DNA of 64,000 nucleotides from Owenweeksia sp965214115 (GTDB lineage: Bacteria > Bacteroidota > Bacteroidia > Flavobacteriales > Schleiferiaceae). The notes under the pieces are model-generated. The model ran no database searches. It was given only the letters and a program-made list of their open reading frames with translations, and had not been told where the DNA came from. The DNA lies in the NCBI GenBank assembly GCA_965214115.1, contig CBDCAU010000008.1:519919-583918 (forward strand), in the 5' to 3' direction. The first letter of the stretch is position 1, and each line of letters opens with the position of its first letter. The position numbers were made by a program, and so were the translations under genes. Positions 57,935 through 64,000 of this stretch are shown piece by piece.

Positions 57935-59170
57935 TTACTCAATCTCCTTCGGCAGATAAATCAACGAACTCATCGCTTTTTCATCCAAAACTTCATTCGC
58001 CACTTCCTGCAATTCTTGTGAGGAAATCCCTTCTATTTTTTCCAATACTTCTTCGAACGTATCGATCTTGTCGAACATCAAAAGCGATTTTCCGAAAGCC
58101 ATCATCAGCGCGGCGTTGCTTTCTTGCGCCATCGCGATTTGGCCGAGCACTTGGCGCTTGGCCTTGGATAATTGCAATGTCCCCAAAGATTTTTCGCGCA
58201 GGCTTTTCATTTCTTTTTGCACCAGTTTCATCGTTTTGGAAATGGTGCTGGGGTCGGTGCCGGCGTAAATCCCAAAAACGCCCGTGTCCGAATACGGGTT
58301 GTAAAACGATTCGATGTTGTAGGTAAATCCGTACTTCTCGCGGATGTTGAGGTTGAGCCGCGAGTTCATCCCAGGGCCGCCGAGGATGTTGTTCAGCAAG
58401 GCCAAGGTCCGCATTTTAAGATGGTCGGCCGAATACGCACGGCAGCCCAAAACGGCGTGCGCCTGAAAGTTGGATTTGGCCAGTTCACGTTTTTCCGGCG
58501 GCGATGGGGGCGGAGCGACCCGCTGGATTTCCGAACGGTAACCGTCCAGATTTTCCGTGGCTCTTTCCAAAAGGGATTTTAATTTCTGCACCGAAATATT
58601 GCCTACCGAACTGAAAACCATCCGGTTGAAACCGTATTCCCTTTGGATGAATTTCAAGATGGCTTGGCGCGAAAACTGGCGTACCTGCTCCGGCGTCCCC
58701 AAGATATTCCCGCCAAGGGGGTGCCCTGCAAAAAGCAGTTCTTCAAAATCATCGAAAATCAAATCGGAGGGCGAATCTTTGTAACTGTTGATTTCGTCGA
58801 TCACCACCTCTTTCTCCTTTTCAATTTCCTTTTCAGGGAAAGAAGAATGCAGCGCGATGTCGAAAATCAAATCGGTGGCGCGGGCGTAATCGCCACTTAA
58901 AAAGGAACTGTAAATAACGGTGGTTTCCTTGTCGGTAAAGGCGTTCAGCTCGCCGCCCGCGTCTTCCATCCGGCTGAGGATGTGGTAGGCTTTGCGCTTT
59001 TGGGTGCCTTTGAAAAGGACGTGCTCGATAAAATGCGCCAAACCTTCCTCGCCGTCTTTTTCATCGCGCGAGCCGGCGGCAATCATCAATCCGCAATGCG
59101 CCACGGGGCGGTCGTTTTGGCGGTGCACCACGCGCAGGCCGTTGGGCAGTGCAAAAGTTTCAAATTCCAT
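57935..59170 (-). CDS. M16-family zinc peptidase
   Basis: A 411-residue processing-peptidase-like protein. LPNGLRVVHRQNDRPVAHCG start, the inverse zinc motif HFIEHVLFKGT (HxxEH) near residue 46, the distal Glu in KEKEVVIDEINSYKDSP near 120, and C-terminal GGPGMNSRLNLNIREKYGFTY near 265 define the family. It cleaves small peptides or processes exported proteins. No signal peptide is visible, so it may be cytosolic. It lies upstream of mutS with the heptamer tract between. Confidence 0.9.
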   Translation of the reverse strand: MEFETFALPNGLRVVHRQNDRPVAHCGLMIAAGSRDEKDGEEGLAHFIEHVLFKGTQKRKAYHILSRMEDAGGELNAFTDKETTVIYSSFLSGDYARATDLIFDIALHSSFPEKEIEKEKEVVIDEINSYKDSPSDLIFDDFEELLFAGHPLGGNILGTPEQVRQFSRQAILKFIQREYGFNRMVFSSVGNISVQKLKSLLERATENLDGYRSEIQRVAPPPSPPEKRELAKSNFQAHAVLGCRAYSADHLKMRTLALLNNILGGPGMNSRLNLNIREKYGFTYNIESFYNPYSDTGVFGIYAGTDPSTISKTMKLVQKEMKSLREKSLGTLQLSKAKRQVLGQIAMAQESNAALMMAFGKSLLMFDKIDTFEEVLEKIEGISSQELQEVANEVLDEKAMSSLIYLPKEIE

Positions 59171-59252
59171 TATTTATACTAAGAACGGGCAAAAATAAAG
59201 GCTGCCTTCCAGTGGGAGGGCAGCCCTTGTCAAGAATTTAAAATTTTAAAAA

Positions 59253-59873
59253 TCAGCGTTTTACAAAGGAAATTTCCTGCGAAGTATTGCCTTGGCTCAC
59301 TTTCAAAATATAGGCGCCGGCCTTCAAGTCGGATACCGGAACCCGATGAGACGAATCACCGTTGTTGGTCAATTCCACTTGGCGCACCAGCCGCCCGGCG
59401 GCATCCACGATTTGCGCCTCAAACTGACGGCCGTCGGCTTGCAGCTCCAGTTGCAGAAAATCCGTCACGGGGTTTGGGTAAGCTTTTATTTCCACCAAAT
59501 TCATCTCACCCACGCTCATCCCCGAATCGGCGGGCACCACAAAGATGCGGCCTTTCATACCCGTAGAAGCGTGGTCGGCGCAGGCATAATAAACGGTGGT
59601 GGGCGAAGTGGCGCGGTACGATCCCACCCCGGAGGGCAAATTGATGATGCCATTGGGCTGCGAAGGCACCGTATTCTGTTGCCAATCGCTCTGGGTGATG
59701 GAATATGTGGGGTGGCCACTTGCCTCGAAAAACACGGTGTCGCCGACTTCCACCTCCAAGCTATCATTACTGTAAACCAAATCGGCAGAGTCGGCCGAAA
59801 CGGTATAAGAAGTTTGAGCCGCCGCGACGCCGATGCTCGCCGCGAAAATCAAAGAAAATATTGCTTTTTTCAT
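59253..59873 (-). CDS. secreted cupredoxin-like protein with T9SS tail (copy 1)
   Basis: A 206-residue protein. Signal peptide MKKAIFSLIFAASIGVAAA; residues ~22-110 form a plastocyanin-like domain with the blue-copper ligands in place: His in SGHPTYSI, Cys and His in YYACADHAS, Met in TGMKGRIFV. A T9SS sorting tail follows (AYPNPVTDFLQLEL, DAAGRLVRQVEL, LKAGAYILKVSQGNTSQEIS). Likely an extracellular or surface copper protein for electron transfer or copper binding. Paralogue at 60140. Confidence 0.85.
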   Translation of the reverse strand: MKKAIFSLIFAASIGVAAAQTSYTVSADSADLVYSNDSLEVEVGDTVFFEASGHPTYSITQSDWQQNTVPSQPNGIINLPSGVGSYRATSPTTVYYACADHASTGMKGRIFVVPADSGMSVGEMNLVEIKAYPNPVTDFLQLELQADGRQFEAQIVDAAGRLVRQVELTNNGDSSHRVPVSDLKAGAYILKVSQGNTSQEISFVKR

Positions 59874-60139
59874 AATAAGGAATTTTGATAAGAGGCAACC
59901 GCGCAGCGCGGCAATTGTTTGGGTGTTTTCTAAAAGCCAATTATATATTTTTCAAAAAAGATGACGCGGAAAAATTTTATCGGACAAAAAGCCTATACGG
60001 TGTGGTCGCGCCCTTTCAACGGTTTGAAATTGTCAAGGGAAATTTCGTCCTTTTTTTAAGAAACGATTCTAAAAAAATTGTCCTCGCCATTGCAATGCAA
60101 CAACGAGGACAATCTTTAAAAAATAAAGGGTTCTAAAAA

Positions 60140-60772
60140 TCAGCGCTTTATAAAGGAAATCTCTTGCGAGGTATTGCCTTGGCTTACTTTCAAAATATAA
60201 GAACCCGCTTTCAAGCCCGATACGCGGATGGGGGCGTAGGCGTTGCCGCTGGCCGTCAATTCTACCTTGCGTACTTGGCGTCCGGCAGCGTCCACAATTT
60301 CGGCCTGCAAAACGCCGCCATCGGCTTGCAGCTCCAAGTGCAAAAAGTCGGTCACCGGGTTGGGGTAAACTTTCAACTCCGCAAAATCTACGTTTACCTC
60401 GCCAATGCTCATCGTTGTGTCTTGCACGAATATGCGCCCTTTCATCGTATCCGAGGAGAGGTGATTTTGGCAGACGTAGTAAAGGATGGTACCATTGGCG
60501 CCGGAATCGATGGGCACCGTCCCATTGCCACTGGGGAAATTAAAACCGACACCCTGCGTAACAATCTGGTTTCCAAACCAATCTACTGCATTTACTTGCA
60601 AGGTAGGGTGATTTCCTCCCAAGTTGTCAAAAATGACGGTGTCGCCAATCTGCACAGAAATACTGTCCGGACTGAACATATTGTTGGTGTTCGAGGTGAT
60701 GGTGTGGAACGTCTGCGCGCTCGCCAAACCAATGCTGGCCGCAAAGACCAAAGAAAGTAGTACTTTTTTCAT
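60140..60772 (-). CDS. secreted cupredoxin-like protein with T9SS tail (copy 2)
   Basis: A 210-residue paralogue of the next gene, upstream in the same direction. Signal MKKVLLSLVFAASIGLASA. Cupredoxin ligands: His in GGNHPTLQV, Cys and His in YYVCQNHLS, Met in DTMKGRIFV. The T9SS tail (VYPNPVTDFLHLELQADGG to SQEISFIKR) is nearly identical to that of copy 1, while the copper domains have diverged strongly. This looks like an old domain duplication with tail homogenisation. 266 bases separate the genes. Confidence 0.85.
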   Translation of the reverse strand: MKKVLLSLVFAASIGLASAQTFHTITSNTNNMFSPDSISVQIGDTVIFDNLGGNHPTLQVNAVDWFGNQIVTQGVGFNFPSGNGTVPIDSGANGTILYYVCQNHLSSDTMKGRIFVQDTTMSIGEVNVDFAELKVYPNPVTDFLHLELQADGGVLQAEIVDAAGRQVRKVELTASGNAYAPIRVSGLKAGSYILKVSQGNTSQEISFIKR

Positions 60773-60811
60773 AGTAAGGGAAATTTAAAAATTGAAGGCC
60801 ACAAAGTTAGG

Positions 60812-62893
60812 TTATTGTTTTGAAGTTTCGTTGCCGCCCTTGAGCCATTTGTCCAGCCAGCCAAAAAACTGGTCGTGCCAAATCAAGCCGTTTTGCGGGC
60901 TTTGCACCCAGTGGCCTTCGTCGGGAAAATAAAGGAACTTGGCGGGGACGCCCTGCAATTTCGCCGCTTGGAAAGCCGCCATCCCCTGCGCTTCCGGCAC
61001 GCGGAAATCCTGCCCGCCGTGGATCACCAAAATCGGCGTGTCCCAATTTTGCACGTAATCTTTTGGATCGTGCTGTAAATAGCCGGCCTTGTTTTCTTCT
61101 TTCCAAAACGGGCCACCCAAATCTTGGTTGGCAAAGAACAATTCCTCGGTGGTCAAATACCAGTTTTCCAGATCAAACAAACCGCAGTGGGAAATGAAGG
61201 CCGAAAAACGGTCATCGTGGTTGCCTGCCAGCCAATACACGGAGTAGCCGCCGTAGCTGGCACCCACCGCACCGAGGTTTTCTTTATCCACGTATTTTTC
61301 TTGGGAAACATCATCGATGGCGGACAGATAATCGCGCATCGCCTGCCCGCTCCAGTCGCCGGAAATCTGTTCGTTCCATTCGCGGCCAAAGCCCGGCAGC
61401 CCGCGCCGGTTGGGCGCCACCACAATGTAGCCTTGCGCCGCCATCAACTGGAAATTCCACCGGAAACTGTAAAACTGCGACACTTGGCTTTGCGGCCCGC
61501 CTTGGCAATACAGCAGCGTGGGGTATTTTTTGGTCTCGTCAAAATCCGGCGGGAAAATCACCCACGTCAGCATTTCTTTTCCATCGGATGTTTTCACCAT
61601 CCGCTTTTCTACTTTGCTCTTTTTTAGATTGTTGTAGATTTCATCATTGACGTGCGTCAGTTGGCTTTCGGTTTTTTTCTTGAGATTCAGTTTGTAAACC
61701 TCGGTGGCATTGTTCATATCCTGACGGTCGAAAACCAATTCCCGACCCGCGATCTCAAAATGGTTGTGGTTGTAATCGCCCGCCGTCACTTTCTCCATTT
61801 TCACCTTACCGTCGGCGCTTATTTTTTTCGGGATTTCGATTTTATAAATTTGATTGCTGCCCTTTTCGGGAACGCCCGCATACATCGTCCGTTCGTCCGC
61901 CCAGCCAAAAGATTGGAAAGTCAAATCATCGTATTGGCCCGCCGCCACCAGCACTTTCAGCCGCTCGCCGCTCGCCATATCGTGAATGATGATGTCGTTC
62001 ACGTCGCTCTCGTAGCCGGGCGTTTTCATACTCATCCACGCCAGCTTGCTGCCGTCCGGCGAAAACTTCGGCTCTTTGTCGTAGCCTTCCATTCCTTCGG
62101 TAAGATTAATGGTTTTTCCCGATTCCAAATCCACCATATACAATTCTGAATTGGTGCTTTCCGCCCATTTCACGCCCTCGGTCTTCTTGGCCTCGTACAC
62201 CACTTTTGTCCCATCTGGGCTGAGCGTAAAACTCTCGCTTCCGCCAAACGGATTGAGCGGCGAATCGAAATTTTCGCCCTCCATCAAATCCTTGAATTCG
62301 GTCACTTTTTTCCCATCATTGTTGAGGTAGGCAATCGAAACGTGGTTGGCCTTGGCGTCGCTCCAACTGTCCCAGTGGCGGTACAATAAATCGTCGATGA
62401 TTTTGGCGTTTGCCTTTGGCAGATTGGGGTACAAATCCTCGGTGGTCTGTTCGTTTTTCACGGCAGTGGTGAAAAGCAGCGCCACCCGCCCGTCCGATAA
62501 ATCGTAGGCGTTCACGTTGCCGATGCCGCCCTCGATGTCCGTTACCTGCTGGATGTCCGAGCCGTCGCGGTTCATCATATAAAATTGCCCCTTATGGGAA
62601 AAGCCAATTTTTTCGCCGCCCCTCAGAAAGTGCGCGCCGTATTCCGCGCCTTCCATTTCGGTGAGCTTGCGGCGGTCGAGGCCGTTCACGTTCATCAGGT
62701 ACAAATCACGGTTGCCCCGGTTGGAATCCACCTCGTATTTGGTGACGCCGTAGATGAATTCCTCGCCATCGGGCGAAAGGGTTTCCAAACTGACGCGGCC
62801 GAGCTTCCAGGGGAGGTCGGGGGTCATTTTTTGGGATTGGGCGGAAGCGGCGAAACTTAGGGCGCAAAGGATTGGGAGAATGATGTTTTTCAT
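60812..62893 (-). CDS. S9-family (prolyl oligopeptidase) secreted peptidase
   Basis: A 693-residue protein from the ATG at 62893; a longer frame runs 74 codons upstream, but MKNIILPILCALSFAASAQS is a clear signal peptide. An N-terminal WD-like beta-propeller (ETLSPDGEEFIYGVTKY, FSPDGSKLAWMSMKTPG) precedes the alpha/beta hydrolase domain with catalytic Ser in VGASYGGYSV near residue 545, Asp in HGGQDFRVPEA near 632 and His in DEGHWVQ near 664. It is an oligopeptidase (DPP-like or acylaminoacyl-peptidase-like) in the periplasm or outside. No sorting tail is seen. Confidence 0.93.
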   Translation of the reverse strand: MKNIILPILCALSFAASAQSQKMTPDLPWKLGRVSLETLSPDGEEFIYGVTKYEVDSNRGNRDLYLMNVNGLDRRKLTEMEGAEYGAHFLRGGEKIGFSHKGQFYMMNRDGSDIQQVTDIEGGIGNVNAYDLSDGRVALLFTTAVKNEQTTEDLYPNLPKANAKIIDDLLYRHWDSWSDAKANHVSIAYLNNDGKKVTEFKDLMEGENFDSPLNPFGGSESFTLSPDGTKVVYEAKKTEGVKWAESTNSELYMVDLESGKTINLTEGMEGYDKEPKFSPDGSKLAWMSMKTPGYESDVNDIIIHDMASGERLKVLVAAGQYDDLTFQSFGWADERTMYAGVPEKGSNQIYKIEIPKKISADGKVKMEKVTAGDYNHNHFEIAGRELVFDRQDMNNATEVYKLNLKKKTESQLTHVNDEIYNNLKKSKVEKRMVKTSDGKEMLTWVIFPPDFDETKKYPTLLYCQGGPQSQVSQFYSFRWNFQLMAAQGYIVVAPNRRGLPGFGREWNEQISGDWSGQAMRDYLSAIDDVSQEKYVDKENLGAVGASYGGYSVYWLAGNHDDRFSAFISHCGLFDLENWYLTTEELFFANQDLGGPFWKEENKAGYLQHDPKDYVQNWDTPILVIHGGQDFRVPEAQGMAAFQAAKLQGVPAKFLYFPDEGHWVQSPQNGLIWHDQFFGWLDKWLKGGNETSKQ

Positions 62894-63193
62894 TTTGGGA
62901 TGGATTTTCCCGTGGCTACGCACGAGGATTTTTGAGGGTGTGAAATTAAGAAAGGGAAAGGATTGAAATTTTATATAGTGCTGGCACACGTTACAAATGC
63001 AAACCAGAAGGAGGCGAATCATCTTCAATCTACCCCAATTTATTACCCAAAATTCGATGTTGAAACACAGATAATTTTTCTCGCTGATTTTCAATAGTTT
63101 ACAAAAAAAAACCAAAATAGATTTTTTTTACTGGGTAATTAGTTGTTGCTTTGTTCTTTCATATACGAATCCAAAACATCTAAATCCATTCCG
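62894..63193. other. divergent intergenic stretch
   Basis: About 300 bases between the leftward S9 peptidase gene and the rightward fibre-like gene. It holds AT-rich runs and no gene or recognisable repeat; both promoters should be here, but I see no perfect TAnnTTTG box. Confidence 0.4.
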
Positions 63194-64000
63194 ATGAAAA
63201 CCAAGGTTATTCTTCTTTTTTCTATTTTTTCCGTTGCGCTCAGCGGCCAATTGTATGTGCCCAGCGGAAGCCCGCAGTTCAATACAAACTCATCATCTAA
63301 CGTAGGTATTGGCACAAGTTCCCCCGATGCGCGTTTGCAAATCAAACCCAGCGGCCTGACCGTGCCGTTACGCATCAATACGGCTTTGCTGCCCGCCTTG
63401 GGTGGTGGCTGGGAAACCCAACCCTATGCTTTGGAGGTTTTTTTTTGATGACCCACAGTTTGGCACTAACACGCGCACATTTTATATAAAACCTTCGGGC
63501 GAGTTTTCCGCAGGGAATGGATCTGTTTACGACCTTACCGCCAACCACGACATTTCTATTCTCAACCAGTTGAGGTTTGGCAGCGCTGCCGATGGTTTAA
63601 TCCATTACAACAACAATCAGTTGCAACTAAAGTCGAAAGGCTTTTTCCTGATGCAGAACCTTCTTGCCAATAATGAACCCAGCGGGGCAGTGAACGGACT
63701 TTTTATAAAGCACGGCGGCAACCAAAAAGAAAATTACAGTTTGAAAATAGAGGCAGATGCTAAGGAGATTTTTACAATAACCGACCACGGCGGGGTCTTA
63801 ATTAACAATGTAACATCAACTGAAGAATCTAATGAAGTGTACGGTTTGGAAATAAGGAGCAATGCCTCTTTTGCGCACAACCACGCCCTGAAAATCGTGA
63901 CCGCCAACGGCGATGGCAACGGACAGAACATCTTCAATGTATCCAGTTCGGGCCACGTACATATCGGGCCAGCCGTGGACGAGTCCGCCCACGCTGATTA
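63194..64000 (+). CDS. secreted fibre-like protein, frame interrupted at T9, 3' end outside window
   Basis: From the ATG at 63194 a signal peptide (MKTKVILLFSIFSVALSG) is followed by SSNVGIGTSSPDARLQIKPS, the N-VGIGT-x-SP-x-x-L-x-V motif common in Bacteroidota tail-fibre/head-domain surface proteins. The frame ends at LEVFF because of a T9 run (63438-63446); with eight T it continues as VFFDDPQFGTNTRTFYIKPS and is open to the window end, with further repeats (FNVSSSGHVHIG). So the gene is real. The homopolymer could be a switch or a read error. Confidence 0.7.

Overview
The window is 64 kb of a Bacteroidota chromosome, most likely from the Saprospiria/Chitinophagia side of the phylum. The signs are: TAnnTTTG (-7) promoter boxes in front of many genes; few Shine-Dalgarno sequences; type IX secretion (T9SS) C-terminal sorting tails with YPNP motifs on three secreted proteins; families typical of the phylum (DUF3127, DUF4331, DUF4890, DUF4173, GbsR-like regulators); and tRNA genes that do not encode CCA. 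No rRNA and no CRISPR array is visible. The assignment rests on recognised motifs and gene content, not on a database search.

Layout. 1-6.3 kb: end of an ABC-F ATPase gene, then a leftward group (flavin reductase, DUF3127 protein, AtoE-type transporter, aat), a tRNA-Leu locus and a DUF4173 membrane protein. 6.3-9 kb: an accessory patch with a thioredoxin-like protein, an IS1595-type remnant, a bacteriocin-like lipoprotein with a small membrane protein, and a degenerate second copy of the tRNA-Leu/DUF4173 junction. 9-25.7 kb: mainly metabolism and envelope genes (acyl-CoA carboxylase beta chain, SDR, trans-sulfuration enzyme, AAA ATPase, EamA exporter, yicC, methylmalonyl-CoA epimerase, HAD phosphatase, PhoD-like secreted phosphatase, HemJ, DUF4331 pair, TPR lipoprotein, GGR-type oxidoreductase, UPF0173 hydrolase). 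25.7-34.6 kb: nucleotide-sugar and LPS genes (rfbB, galE, UDP-xylose synthase, ugd, DegT aminotransferase, waaA). 34.8-39.3 kb: one very large beta-helix plus glycosidase-like protein. 39.5-47.1 kb: an SDR gene and a GbsR-regulated efflux operon whose adaptor and pump genes are broken by an AT-rich 1.8-kb islet carrying a CPBP protease and two small paralogous leader-peptide-like proteins. 47.1-54.5 kb: fold-back repeats, a beta-barrel protein, DUF2147, MscS, a C45 hydrolase, an S24-type repressor and an intact IS5/IS427-type element. 54.6-64 kb: tRNA-Leu, tRNA-Gly, mutS behind a long heptanucleotide tract, an M16 protease, two tandem secreted cupredoxins, an S9 peptidase and the start of a fibre-like surface protein.

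How the parts work together. Ugd and UDP-xylose synthase form a direct UDP-Glc to UDP-GlcA to UDP-Xyl route beside GalE-like and DegT enzymes, which points to exopolysaccharide or LPS sugar supply. The carboxyltransferase and methylmalonyl-CoA epimerase point to propionate/methylmalonyl-CoA metabolism. The GbsR-like gene carries the same inverted-repeat operator in front of itself and in front of the tolC-like gene, so it probably represses both.

The less ordinary material is mostly small. It includes dispersed hairpin, palindrome and heptamer elements in intergenic DNA (two 20-nt hairpins can be seen as precise insertions), four probably leaderless promoters, a triple 32-bp promoter-bearing repeat, and several reading frames interrupted at homopolymers, which may be read errors. 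The best candidates for an undescribed system are the leader-peptide-like cassette inside the efflux operon (42.65-44.47 kb), the bacteriocin-like lipoprotein pair (7.66-8.44 kb) and the heptamer tract upstream of mutS.
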